This document shows positions 1 through 7,631 of a DNA stretch of 64,000 nucleotides, piece by piece. A program made the translations under genes and the position numbers. Positions within the stretch are counted from its first letter, which is position 1; every line of letters starts with the position of its first letter. The notes beneath the pieces were generated by a model. The model saw only the letters and a program-made list of their open reading frames with translations, was not told the origin of the DNA and ran no database searches. The DNA comes from SIG480 sp045537045 (GTDB lineage Bacteria; Bacillota; Clostridia; Oscillospirales; JAAYXM01), in assembly GCA_045537045.1 (NCBI GenBank), contig JAZSOS010000043.1, forward strand, positions 77,467 through 141,466, given 5' to 3'.

Positions 1-29
1 TCAACCGTAAATTTTAACATTACTTTATA

Positions 30-54
30 TAGACGGCAATACTGTTGCCGTCTA
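30..54. terminator. Hairpin, probable terminator of the gene left of the window
   Basis: A perfect 10-bp stem (TAGACGGCAA / TTGCCGTCTA) with a 5-base loop. Only a poor T-rich tail follows, so termination efficiency is uncertain. It probably ends the transcript that enters from outside the window. Confidence 0.5.
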
Positions 55-89
55 TACTGTTATTGTGGAACACAACAAGGTTCCCGGGT

Positions 90-122
90 ACCCAACAGCA
101 ATCTTTGATTGCGTTGTTGGGT
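90..122 (+). other. Long hairpin in the uvrC leader
   Basis: ACCCAACA (90-97) pairs with TGTTGGGT (115-122) and CAATC (99-103) with GATTG (107-111), giving a long stem just before the uvrC ribosome-binding site. There is no T-run, so it is not a standard terminator. It may affect translation or RNA stability of uvrC. Confidence 0.4.
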
Positions 123-151
123 GGGGTTCTTATAGGCAGGTGAAAGGAAGG

Positions 152-1969
152 ATGACTCCCAAGGAAAAAGCGCTTCGTCTACCGCAAAAGCCCGGCGTTT
201 ATATAATGCTCGACAAAAAGGGTGAGGTTATATACGTAGGAAAGGCGAAAAAGCTGTATAACCGCGTTAATTCGTATTTCAGGCAGAATTCCTCGCATAA
301 TTCAAAAACGCGCCTTATGGTGTCACAGGTGCGCGATTTTGACTATATAATAACGGATACAGAGTTCGAAGCACTCGTTCTTGAAAATTCTCTGATAAAG
401 CGGCATATGCCAAAGTATAATATTCTGCTCAAGGATGATAAGGGATATCCGTCCGTTCGTCTGTCAACGGATGAGTATCCTCGTTTTTCCATTGTATCAA
501 AGCCGCGAGAAGACGGTGCGCGCTACTTCGGACCGTATGGCGGCAGAAATGAGTCACGTCGCGCAATAGAAACGGTAAGTGCGCTTTTGCGCCTGCCGAC
601 GTGCAACCGCCGTTTTCCTGCTGATATTGGAAAGGGAAGACCGTGTCTCAACAGCCATATCGGGAGATGTGATGCTCCGTGTGCGGGGAAACTTTCGGGT
701 GAGGAATACAGGGAACGCATCGAGCGGGCGTGTATGATTCTCTCGGGAAAAACCGATGAGGTTATAAAGCTTCTTGAAGAAAAAATGCTTGACCACGCCG
801 AAAAGCTTGAGTTTGAACTTGCAGGGAAGCTTCGCGATGAAATCCGCGCAATTTCCGCACTTGGAACAAAGCAGAAAATAATTTCGAGTATGATGTCTGA
901 CACAGACGTGTTTGCGCTTTACGCGGGTGAAAGTAAGACCGTGTTTTCCATTCTTCATTATATCAACGGCTCTCTTCTTGAAAGTGAAACGAGAATGACG
1001 GAAACACCTGTATACGGCGAAACAGCTGAGCTATTGGAAGAGTTTGTTGTGCGGTATTATTCCGGCAGGACAAGCTTCCCTCGTGAAATTTATCTTCAGT
1101 ATGAGGTTTCCTCACCGGAAACGCTTGAGGAGTGGCTGACATCACTTTCCGGAAAACGTGTTTATGTATATACCCCCAAGCGTGGTGAAAAACTTAAATC
1201 AGTGGAAATGGCAGAGCAGAACGCGCGCGAAAAAGCACTTGCGGCAATAAACCGCGAGGAGCGGGAAATACGCGTTCTGGAAGACCTTAAGAAAATACTT
1301 GCGCTGGATTCTTTGCCGGAGAGAATTGAATCCTACGACATATCAAATATATCGGGTTCTGACATGGTTGCAGGTATGGTCGTTTTCAGAAACGGTTCTC
1401 CGCTTAGACGAGAGTATCGCAGGTTTAAGATAAAAACGCTTGCCGGTCAGGATGATCCTCAGGCGATGCGCGAGGTGATATCCCGCCGTTTTATGCGCTA
1501 TAAAGATGGGGATGAGAAGTTTAAAAACAAGCCGGATCTCATCCTTCTCGACGGCGGCATAACCCAGATTAATGCAGTATCGTCGCTTTTTCGCGAACTT
1601 GGACTTGACATTCCGTTGTTTGGTATGGTAAAAAACGATAAGCACAGCACCCGCGCGATTGTTGATGTGAATGGAAACGAAATTGGCATTTCGGCGCATC
1701 CGGCGGTGTTTCGTTTCGTGACCGCCGTGCAGGAAGAGGTTCACAGATATTCCATTGAGTATCACAGAAAACTCCGCGCACGCAGTATGACGGAAAGTGA
1801 ACTAACGAAAATTCCGGGTATCGGAAAAGCAAGAGCGGTAAAGCTTCTTGAAAGCTTTAAAAATATTCCGGCGATAAAGTCGGCATCATATGACGAATTG
1901 TGCAAGGTTGTTCCGAAAAAGGCGGCAGAAGAAATAAGGAACTATTTTGATACGGAGGAAAAAGAATGA
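152..1969 (+). CDS. uvrC: UvrABC excinuclease subunit C
   Basis: UvrC makes the two incisions either side of a bulky DNA lesion in nucleotide excision repair, acting with UvrA and UvrB in the cytoplasm. The 605-residue product has the N-terminal GIY-YIG nuclease (PGVYIMLDKKGEVIYVGKAK) for the 3' cut, a central UVR (UvrB-interaction) helix pair near residues 190-235, the RNase H-like nuclease half with YDISNISG and LILLDGG, and a C-terminal helix-hairpin-helix (KIPGIGKARAVKLL). The frame is open from 65, but 152 is chosen because GAAAGGAAGG lies just before this ATG and the protein then begins as UvrC normally does. The stop overlaps the rsmD start by 4 bases, so the two are probably translationally coupled. 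Confidence 0.97.
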   Translation: MTPKEKALRLPQKPGVYIMLDKKGEVIYVGKAKKLYNRVNSYFRQNSSHNSKTRLMVSQVRDFDYIITDTEFEALVLENSLIKRHMPKYNILLKDDKGYPSVRLSTDEYPRFSIVSKPREDGARYFGPYGGRNESRRAIETVSALLRLPTCNRRFPADIGKGRPCLNSHIGRCDAPCAGKLSGEEYRERIERACMILSGKTDEVIKLLEEKMLDHAEKLEFELAGKLRDEIRAISALGTKQKIISSMMSDTDVFALYAGESKTVFSILHYINGSLLESETRMTETPVYGETAELLEEFVVRYYSGRTSFPREIYLQYEVSSPETLEEWLTSLSGKRVYVYTPKRGEKLKSVEMAEQNAREKALAAINREEREIRVLEDLKKILALDSLPERIESYDISNISGSDMVAGMVVFRNGSPLRREYRRFKIKTLAGQDDPQAMREVISRRFMRYKDGDEKFKNKPDLILLDGGITQINAVSSLFRELGLDIPLFGMVKNDKHSTRAIVDVNGNEIGISAHPAVFRFVTAVQEEVHRYSIEYHRKLRARSMTESELTKIPGIGKARAVKLLESFKNIPAIKSASYDELCKVVPKKAAEEIRNYFDTEEKE

Positions 1970-2511
1970 GGGTAATTTCAGGAATCGCGCGCGGTCGCGT
2001 GCTGAAGGCGCTTGAAGGAGAAGAAACGCGCCCTACAACCGATAAAGTAAAAGAATCCATATTCAACATAATTCAGTTCGATATAGAGGGAAGCCGTGTG
2101 CTCGATCTGTTCTCAGGAAGCGGGCAGCTTGCGATAGAGGCGATAAGCCGCGGTGCTAAAAGCGCGGTCGCGGTAGAAAACTCAAAGCGTGCGGCAGATA
2201 TAATAAAAGAAAATATAAAGCGTTGTGACTTTGCTGATTCAATAAGTATACACCGCGGTGACTTTACCGAGGTATTGACAAAAAACGCAAAGTATGATGT
2301 AATATTTTTAGACCCGCCGTATAACAGTAATTTGCTCGAAAAAGCACTGGAAATAATATATTCATTTGACATCTTGTCAGATTATGGTATAATAGTATGT
2401 GAGACGGATTCTTTTTCAGAAGTTTTAAAGGCGGCTTCGGAGAAATATTCGTACCGCGAATATAAGTACGGACGTATTAAGCTTACGGTTATCCGTAAAT
2501 CAGAAATTTGA
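1966..2511 (+). CDS. rsmD: 16S rRNA (guanine-966 N2)-methyltransferase RsmD
   Basis: SAM-dependent methyltransferase that modifies G966 of 16S rRNA during 30S assembly. The 181-residue protein has the family opening (MRVISGIARGR), the SAM-binding motif DLFSGSGQLAIEA, and the catalytic DPPY motif typical of exocyclic-amine methyltransferases. Its ATG overlaps the uvrC stop (ATGA). Next to coaD it forms the rsmD-coaD pair common in Firmicutes. Confidence 0.96.
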   Translation: MRVISGIARGRVLKALEGEETRPTTDKVKESIFNIIQFDIEGSRVLDLFSGSGQLAIEAISRGAKSAVAVENSKRAADIIKENIKRCDFADSISIHRGDFTEVLTKNAKYDVIFLDPPYNSNLLEKALEIIYSFDILSDYGIIVCETDSFSEVLKAASEKYSYREYKYGRIKLTVIRKSEI

Positions 2512-2521
2512 GGCGAAGTCA

Positions 2522-3007
2522 ATGAAAATCGCAGTATATCCCGGCAGCTTTGATCCGGTTACAAAAGGGCATCTTGATATTATTGAAAGAGCAGCGTCGA
2601 TATTCGATAAGGTAATAGTTGTGGCTATGGTAAACGCCAAGAAAAGACCTACGTTTACCCTTGAAGAGCGTTGCGGTTTTTTAAAGCGTGTCACGGCAGA
2701 TTTTCCGAATGTTGAAATCACGTCATCCGATGCGCTTCTGGCAGAGTGGGTAAAGTCGATAGGAGACTGTGTGCTTATTAAGGGGCTTCGCGCTGTAAGT
2801 GACTTCGAAAGCGAATTTCAGATGGCGCTCATAAACCGCAAAATCAACCCGAAGCTTGAAACTTTGTTTTTGCCGACGTCGGAAGAAAACTTGTATTTGT
2901 CGTCGAGCGTTGTAAAAGAAATATGCTCGCTCGGCGGAGATATTTCTCCGTTTGTACCGGAGACAATTTTGGGAGATGTAACAAAAAGACTCTTAAAGGG
3001 AGAATAG
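2522..3007 (+). CDS. coaD: Phosphopantetheine adenylyltransferase
   Basis: Fourth step of coenzyme A synthesis: transfers AMP from ATP to 4'-phosphopantetheine to give dephospho-CoA. The 161-residue length is normal for the family. Visible motifs are the nucleotidyltransferase signature GSFDPVTKGHLDI with its T/HxGH-type histidine, the loop KGLRAVSDFESE, and LYLSSSVVKEI near the C-terminus. It follows rsmD after 10 bases, so both are probably in one transcript. Confidence 0.97.
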   Translation: MKIAVYPGSFDPVTKGHLDIIERAASIFDKVIVVAMVNAKKRPTFTLEERCGFLKRVTADFPNVEITSSDALLAEWVKSIGDCVLIKGLRAVSDFESEFQMALINRKINPKLETLFLPTSEENLYLSSSVVKEICSLGGDISPFVPETILGDVTKRLLKGE

Positions 3008-3042
3008 AGGCATTGCCTCAGAGGAAAGGAATGGTAGTGTAA

Positions 3043-3531
3043 ATGGCAAGCGGAATTGATGAATTGGTAAATATGCTGTATGAAATGGTGTCCGATGCAT
3101 GGGCGTTGCCCTTCGGTGCCGAAAAATGTCTTATCGAGCGTGAAAAGCTTCTTGACCTTATTGATGAAATCCGCGCAAATCTGCCTAAAGATTTAGAACA
3201 GGCTCGCGCAATTGTTGAAAACAGAAACGAAATCCTTGCCCAGGCAAAGAAAGAGGCAGAGGCAATCAAAAGTGCAGCAGAGGATCGTGCACGTCATATG
3301 GTTGCAGAGGATGAAATCGTCATAACCTCACGCCAGAAGGCAAATGAAATTATGTCTCTTGCGGAAAGCAAGGCAAAGGAGCTTCGCCGTGCGTCCAATG
3401 ACTATGCTGAGGACACATTGCGCCGTCTTGAAACAGTCATTGAGCAGGCTCTCAACGAAACACGCGAATCCAGAAAGCAGTTTAAATCCGCTGTTGTGAA
3501 AACTTCCGCAAAACCAGAAGAACAAAAATAA
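3043..3531 (+). CDS. Coiled-coil protein of unknown function
   Basis: A 162-residue soluble protein I cannot assign precisely. Residues 1-45 contain two short helical segments; from about residue 50 the sequence is an almost uninterrupted Ala/Glu/Lys/Arg-rich helix resembling ATP synthase b-subunit or DivIVA-like coiled coils. No membrane segment or signal peptide is seen. It follows coaD by 35 bases and is followed by a strong terminator, so it probably ends the uvrC-rsmD-coaD operon. Automated pipelines often label such proteins 'ATPase', but there is no nucleotide-binding motif to support that. Confidence 0.85.
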   Translation: MASGIDELVNMLYEMVSDAWALPFGAEKCLIEREKLLDLIDEIRANLPKDLEQARAIVENRNEILAQAKKEAEAIKSAAEDRARHMVAEDEIVITSRQKANEIMSLAESKAKELRRASNDYAEDTLRRLETVIEQALNETRESRKQFKSAVVKTSAKPEEQK

Positions 3532-3543
3532 CAAAACAACGTA

Positions 3544-3575
3544 AAAACCATCCCGCCGTCAGGCGGGATGGTTTT
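3544..3575. terminator. Intrinsic terminator, bidirectional
   Basis: A 14-bp perfect stem (AAAACCATCCCGCC / GGCGGGATGGTTTT) with a GTCA loop, flanked by A- and T-runs. It sits between the convergent coiled-coil gene and the leftward PQ-loop gene and can serve both. Confidence 0.92.
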
Positions 3576-3587
3576 ATAATTGGACTT

Positions 3588-3890
3588 TTAAGCAATAACG
3601 CCATTCTTCTTGTCGAGCTGCTTGTTTCTGTAGTAGAGGACAATATCCGCAGCGACCATAATGAAGTTGAGTATGTAGAAAATAAGAACATACCAGCTAT
3701 GTGCAAACCACTCTGCAAAGTCAGGCTTTACGAACTTGGATGCAATACCTGCAACATAGCCGAACTCAATGAGAAGAAGAAACAAAAGACTCTTGCCTTT
3801 AGCAGTTCTTGCTTTGTAGGACTTAAGAACGTTTGCCGGCCACGATGCACCAAAGCTTACAACCATTATAATTTCGAGAATTTCAGACAT
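3588..3890 (-). CDS. Small PQ-loop-like membrane protein
   Basis: A 100-residue integral membrane protein with three predicted membrane segments. The first half (GASWPANVLKSYKARTAKGKS, then FLLLIEFGYVAGI) resembles the proline-containing PQ-loop repeat of SemiSWEET-type transporters, although the classic PQ dipeptide is replaced by WP. With one such unit it would have to form oligomers. The start at 3890 is chosen because ACGGAGG lies seven bases before the ATG; the longer frame to 3932 lacks a good site. A promoter lies at 3923-3951. It is divergent from the LysR gene, a common layout for regulator and target, so it could be a LysR target. Substrate unknown. Confidence 0.8.
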   Translation of the reverse strand: MSEILEIIMVVSFGASWPANVLKSYKARTAKGKSLLFLLLIEFGYVAGIASKFVKPDFAEWFAHSWYVLIFYILNFIMVAADIVLYYRNKQLDKKNGVIA

Positions 3891-3922
3891 TTTAAAAACC
3901 TCCGTAATTAATTTTCGATATA

Positions 3923-3951
3923 ATATTACCAAATTTCTTCGTTATTGTAAA
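3923..3951 (-). promoter_or_regulatory. Promoter of the PQ-loop gene
   Basis: On the minus strand TTTACA and TAATAT are separated by 17 bases, about 35 bases before the start codon. Confidence 0.6.
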
Positions 3952-3979
3952 TAATCAAATGACATAAGGTTGCTTTCAC

Positions 3980-4008
3980 TTGACAGTTAAGCTGAACTGT
4001 GCTACCAT
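3980..4008 (+). promoter_or_regulatory. Promoter of the LysR-family gene
   Basis: TTGACA (3980-3985) and TACCAT (4003-4008) with a 17-base spacer, followed by the ribosome-binding site AAGGGAG. Confidence 0.6.
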
Positions 4009-4032
4009 AACATAAGAAGGGAGTGGGGATTG

Positions 4033-4899
4033 ATGGAACTTTTGCAATTGAGGTATTTCTGTGACGCGGCAGAGCTTGAAAACTTTTCACGCACCGCCGA
4101 AAAACACGGCGTACCGGTGTCGAATATATCCCAGACTATAAAGCGCCTTGAACGTGAGCTTGAGTGTGAGCTTTTCATCCACGCGGCAAACAGAGTTATG
4201 CTCAACGAACAAGGACGCTTGTTTTATGACAACGCAAAAAAAGCGCTTGATGCGCTTGGTGAAGGACGGCTTGTCCTTGCAGACAGCAAGGATAATATTG
4301 CCGGTGAAATAAAAATCCTCGTTCTTACAAACCGTCGGGTGGTTACGCGTGCGATAGAGGATTTTAAGCAAAAATATCCGGAGGTAACATTTGTTATAAA
4401 GCATAACACCGGAACAAGCGGCGAGTTTGACCTCATTATATGTGATGAATATTTTCCCAATGCTGATTTTGACACCACTGTGCTGCTGACAGAGGATATT
4501 CTTCTCGCACTGCATAAGGATAATCCGCTTGCAACACGAGAACATCTCTCTGTTTCCGACTTAAAAAATGAGCGTTTTATAACAATGCCGGACGGCAGCA
4601 GTATGTATACCATAACAAAACGATTGTGTGAGGGATTTGTGCCGAATATCGCCATCCAGAGTGATGACCCGTATTATATCAGAAAATATGTTGCAATGGG
4701 ACTTGGAGTGGCGTTTTTTCCTGCAATGTCATGGCACGGTCAGTTCTCGGATGATGTAGTTTTTAAGAGTATAGGAACGGTCAGAAGAAGCACTGTAATC
4801 GCACGCAAAAAGGGAAAATATCTCACCCGCCGTGCAAAGCTTTTTATCAAAATGCTGCGGCACGCAGTTGAAGAAACAAATCCGTTGCAAAAAAGGTGA
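4033..4899 (+). CDS. LysR-family transcriptional regulator
   Basis: 288-residue DNA-binding regulator. Residues 1-60 form the winged helix-turn-helix (LLQLRYFCDAAELENFSRTA, then VSNISQTIKRLERELECELF); the rest is a periplasmic-binding-protein-like effector domain. The ATG at 4033 is preferred over the in-frame TTG at 4030 because AAGGGAG sits about 10 bases upstream and family members start with MELLQLRYF. It is divergent from the PQ-loop gene, so that gene and itself are the first candidate targets. The ligand cannot be deduced. Confidence 0.93.
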   Translation: MELLQLRYFCDAAELENFSRTAEKHGVPVSNISQTIKRLERELECELFIHAANRVMLNEQGRLFYDNAKKALDALGEGRLVLADSKDNIAGEIKILVLTNRRVVTRAIEDFKQKYPEVTFVIKHNTGTSGEFDLIICDEYFPNADFDTTVLLTEDILLALHKDNPLATREHLSVSDLKNERFITMPDGSSMYTITKRLCEGFVPNIAIQSDDPYYIRKYVAMGLGVAFFPAMSWHGQFSDDVVFKSIGTVRRSTVIARKKGKYLTRRAKLFIKMLRHAVEETNPLQKR

Positions 4900-4907
4900 A
4901 AATTTGA

Positions 4908-5060
4908 TATAACAACCTCACGGCGTAGAGCCGATGCCTTGCGGAGGCAAGCCATCGGACGCCTGAGAGAACGTTTTATCACAAATTATGAAAATCAGAG
5001 ATTTTCCAAAGCTTCGCTTTATTGTTTTTTCTTGGACAGAAAAAACATTTATGGTATAAT
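4908..5060 (+). repeat. Dispersed 153-bp repeat, copy A, with built-in promoter
   Basis: Matches 14092-14244 over its full 153 bases with no gaps and about 13 substitutions by eye. From left to right it holds a large nested hairpin (GGCGT..CCGATG.CTTGC / GCAAG.CATCGG..ACGCC, 4922-4963), three small hairpins (AAAATCAGAGATTTT, AAAGCTTCGCTTT, GTTTTTTCT/AGAAAAAAC), and a promoter at its right end. It sits directly after the LysR stop and drives rsmE. The opposite strand is open and gives a spurious reading frame. Confidence 0.9.
5032..5060 (+). promoter_or_regulatory. Promoter carried by repeat copy A
   Basis: TTGGAC (5032-5037), a 17-base spacer, then a perfect TATAAT (5055-5060). It is the last part of the repeat and lies 30 bases before the rsmE start. 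The -35 box falls in the loop of the last small hairpin. Confidence 0.8.
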
Positions 5061-5090
5061 GTAATTCAAAGTATTGAAAGGGTGTTTTGT

Positions 5091-5822
5091 TTGCCGAGGT
5101 TTTTTGTTGACAAAAATCAGATAACGGATACCGCTGCGTATATAGAGAGCGAGGATGTAAAGCATATCCAACGCGTGCTCCGCCTGCGAGAAGGGGATAT
5201 GATAACCGTTTGCGATAAATGCAAAACAGACTATGAGTGTCGCATTTCAGATATCGCACCGGACAGGGTTTATGCGGAGATTGTCTCGTCCGGCGAAAAT
5301 CGCGCGGAATCAAATGTCTGCCTGACGCTGTATCAGGGAATGCCTAAAAGTGATAAAATGGACTATATCGTTCAGAAATGTGTTGAACTTGGCGTTTCAA
5401 AAATTGTTCCTGTCATAACAAAGCGCGCTGTAAGCCGTCCGAATGATGCGGATAAAAAGGTTGCACGCTGGCAGAAAATTGCCGAAGAAGCCGCTAAACA
5501 GTGCGGCAGAGGTATTATTCCGGAAATTGGCAAAATGCTCGGATTTGATGAGGCGCTCGCGGAAATGTGCGGAGAAAATATTCTTGCCATTATGCCGTAT
5601 GAGTGTGAAACTGAAAATAAGCTCCGCGCGGTTCTTCGTGAGAGTGGAAAGAAAAATATAAGCATCTTCATTGGTCCGGAGGGCGGATTTGACGATATGG
5701 AAGCAGCTGTTGCAAGAAACCGCGGAGTGAAAACAGTCACTCTCGGTCCGCGCATAATGCGGACGGAAACAGCACCTCTTGCTGTGTGCGCGGCTGTTAT
5801 GTATGAACTTGGTGACTGGTAA
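5091..5822 (+). CDS. rsmE: 16S rRNA (uracil-1498 N3)-methyltransferase RsmE
   Basis: SPOUT-class methyltransferase that modifies U1498 in 16S rRNA. The 243-residue protein shows the N-terminal PUA-like part (PRFFVDKNQI, HIQRVLRLREGD) and C-terminal knot motifs IGPEGGF and LGPRIMRTETA. The start is a TTG at 5091: GAAAGGGTG lies just upstream and family members begin M-x-RFFV; the upstream frame runs into the repeat and promoter. It is transcribed from the promoter in repeat copy A and followed by rluB after 13 bases. Confidence 0.95.
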   Translation: MPRFFVDKNQITDTAAYIESEDVKHIQRVLRLREGDMITVCDKCKTDYECRISDIAPDRVYAEIVSSGENRAESNVCLTLYQGMPKSDKMDYIVQKCVELGVSKIVPVITKRAVSRPNDADKKVARWQKIAEEAAKQCGRGIIPEIGKMLGFDEALAEMCGENILAIMPYECETENKLRAVLRESGKKNISIFIGPEGGFDDMEAAVARNRGVKTVTLGPRIMRTETAPLAVCAAVMYELGDW

Positions 5823-5835
5823 GGAGAAAAATAAA

Positions 5836-6537
5836 ATGCAAGAAAGAATTCAGAAAATTATGGCATCCTGCGGTGTGTGCTCCCGCCGTGCCGCAGAAAA
5901 ACTCATTCTCGACGGTAAGGTGCACGTCAATGGTGTGGTAGCATATCTTGGTGATAAAGCAGATGCCGATGCAGATGTTATCGAAGTGAACGGCAAAGTT
6001 ATAAGCGGTGGCGAGCGCTATTATATAATGCTCAATAAGCCACGAGGATATATAACGACGCTTGATGACGAGAAGGACAGAAAAACAGTAAGCGAGCTTG
6101 TTGACGTAGGAACGCGTGTTCATCCGATAGGCCGGCTTGATTATAACTCCGAGGGGCTGCTTCTTATGACAAACGACGGTGAGCTTACCTACCGCCTTAC
6201 GCATCCGTCACACGAGATTCCTAAGGGGTATATAGTAACGGTGCGCGGGCATCTTGAAACCGCGCTCACAACGCTTAAATCTTCTATTGTAATTGACGGG
6301 CGCGAAACAAAACCTGCGGATGTTAACGTCTTGCGTGAAAATTCCGACGGCGGACTTTTGCATATCATAATTCGCGAGGGGAGAAATCGCCAGATTCGTC
6401 GTATGTGTGAAGCGGCAGACCTTAAGGTATTAAGGCTTAAGAGGATTACGATAGGAGACCTCGCATTGGACAAGATGCCTGCCGGAAGATGGCGGCACTT
6501 GACCGAAAGCGAAGTAAAATATTTAAAATCACTGTAA
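5836..6537 (+). CDS. rluB: 23S rRNA pseudouridine synthase, RluB/RsuA family
   Basis: Converts a uridine in 23S rRNA (position 2605 in E. coli RluB) to pseudouridine. The 233-residue protein has an N-terminal S4 RNA-binding domain (QERIQKIMASCGVCSRRAAE) and the catalytic signature GRLDYNSEGLLL with its aspartate, plus EGRNRQIRRM near the C-terminus. The start at 5836 follows AAGGAGAAAA; the frame extends into rsmE upstream. It is co-transcribed with rsmE and ends at a bidirectional terminator. Confidence 0.93.
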   Translation: MQERIQKIMASCGVCSRRAAEKLILDGKVHVNGVVAYLGDKADADADVIEVNGKVISGGERYYIMLNKPRGYITTLDDEKDRKTVSELVDVGTRVHPIGRLDYNSEGLLLMTNDGELTYRLTHPSHEIPKGYIVTVRGHLETALTTLKSSIVIDGRETKPADVNVLRENSDGGLLHIIIREGRNRQIRRMCEAADLKVLRLKRITIGDLALDKMPAGRWRHLTESEVKYLKSL

Positions 6538-6548
6538 AACAACAAATT

Positions 6549-6599
6549 AACCGACAATCAGAAAAGGCAAATTTAAGCCTTGTGTGATTGTCGGTTTTG
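6549..6599. terminator. Bidirectional terminator between rluB and pflA
   Basis: AACCGACAATCA (6549-6560) pairs with TGATTGTCGGTT (6585-6596), with an inner AAGGC/GCCTT stem, flanked by A- and T-rich runs on both sides. It serves both convergent operons. Confidence 0.88.
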
Positions 6600-6626
6600 T
6601 TTTTTATATTGTCTTTTGTTTTTGCA

Positions 6627-7367
6627 CTATCGCACACTGCGTATACCCTCAAGTATAAGCTTGCGCGCATGCGTTGCTTCATCACCTGTTGCATCCTGTA
6701 CGCCTTCAAGTGGGTATTCAATTCCAAGCTCACGGTATTTTGAAACGCCCATTGTGTGATAGGGTAGAACTTCAAGCTCATTTACTGTTTTCAACTTGCC
6801 GATAAATTTGCCGAGCCGGATAAGTGCATTATGCTTATCTGTTATACCCGGAACAATGACGTGACGGATTCGGAGCGGGATTCCTTTTTCTGAGACATAT
6901 TCTGCAAAACGCAGGATGTTTTCATTTGAATGTCCCGTAAGCTCTTTGTGAATGTCCGCGTCAATGTGTTTGATATCAAGCATAACAAGGTTGGTGAGTT
7001 TTAAAAGCTCATTGACCTTGGTTAAATACTCTGCGTTATCGGGATTAAAAGTAACGCCTGATGTATCAATACATGTGTGAATATTTTCGCTTTTCGCAAG
7101 ACGAAAAAGCTCTGTTATAAATTCAAGCTGCAACATTGGCTCTCCGCCCGTTACAGTTATACCGCCGCCTTTGTAAAATTCGCGGTTCTTTTTATATTCA
7201 CCGATTATCTCGCCTACGTGGACTTCTTCACCTGTATTTATTTTCCACGTATCGGGATTGTGACAGTACTTACAGCGCATAGGACAACCCTGAAGAAAAA
7301 GAACATACCTTATTCCGGGACCGTCAACTGTGCCGAAAGTTTCTCTTGAATGAACGTATCCGTGCAT
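6627..7367 (-). CDS. pflA: Pyruvate formate-lyase activating enzyme
   Basis: Radical SAM enzyme that abstracts a hydrogen from the glycine of pyruvate formate-lyase to create the glycyl radical. The 246-residue protein has the [4Fe-4S] triad CPMRCKYC, the family opening VHSRETFGTVDGPGIRYV, and the glycine-rich GGITVTGGEPMLQ. It is last in the leftward pflB - radical-domain - pflA cluster; its ATG overlaps the stop of the radical-domain gene by one base (TGATG), so the two are coupled. Confidence 0.96.
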   Translation of the reverse strand: MHGYVHSRETFGTVDGPGIRYVLFLQGCPMRCKYCHNPDTWKINTGEEVHVGEIIGEYKKNREFYKGGGITVTGGEPMLQLEFITELFRLAKSENIHTCIDTSGVTFNPDNAEYLTKVNELLKLTNLVMLDIKHIDADIHKELTGHSNENILRFAEYVSEKGIPLRIRHVIVPGITDKHNALIRLGKFIGKLKTVNELEVLPYHTMGVSKYRELGIEYPLEGVQDATGDEATHARKLILEGIRSVR

Positions 7368-7609
7368 CAGATTTTGTCGTGGAACGTTCTTGAGATAACT
7401 TCGTCCTGCTGTTCGCGTGTAAGGTTGTTGAAGTTTACAGCATACCCGCTTACTCTTACGGTAAGCTGCGGGTATTTTTCGGGATGCGCTTGCGCATCGA
7501 GAAGTGTTTCTTTTGTAAATACGTTCACGTTTAAGTGGTGGCCGCCTTTTTTGACGTAACCGTCAAGCATATTTACAAGATTATCTATCTGGTTTTTGCT
7601 GACTGACAT
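7367..7609 (-). CDS. Stand-alone glycyl-radical domain of pyruvate formate-lyase (GrcA-like)
   Basis: An 80-residue protein equal to the C-terminal end of ordinary pyruvate formate-lyase: HLNVNVFTKETLLDAQ, PEKYPQLTVRVSGYAVNF, then NNLTREQQDEVISRTF. Gly55 in RVSGYAV is the glycine that becomes the radical. It resembles E. coli YfiD/GrcA, which replaces a damaged PFL C-terminus, but here the neighbouring large subunit has no such domain, so this protein must supply it. It has its own ribosome-binding site AGGAGG six bases before ATG and starts 22 bases after the large-subunit stop. See findings. Confidence 0.93.
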   Translation of the reverse strand: MSVSKNQIDNLVNMLDGYVKKGGHHLNVNVFTKETLLDAQAHPEKYPQLTVRVSGYAVNFNNLTREQQDEVISRTFHDKI

Positions 7610-7631
7610 TTTGGTTTCCTCCTGTGAAAAG

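Noticed and set aside
65..151. Extended uvrC N-terminus from 65
   Set aside because: It spans a hairpin, lacks UvrC similarity, and the GAAAGGAAGG-ATG at 152 fits.
1343..1765. 140-residue minus-strand frame inside uvrC
   Set aside because: Shadow of uvrC without start signals; the same holds for similar long antisense frames throughout the window.
4740..4982. 80-residue minus-strand reading frame through the LysR 3' end and repeat A
   Set aside because: Shadow of lysR plus the repeat; no ribosome-binding site.
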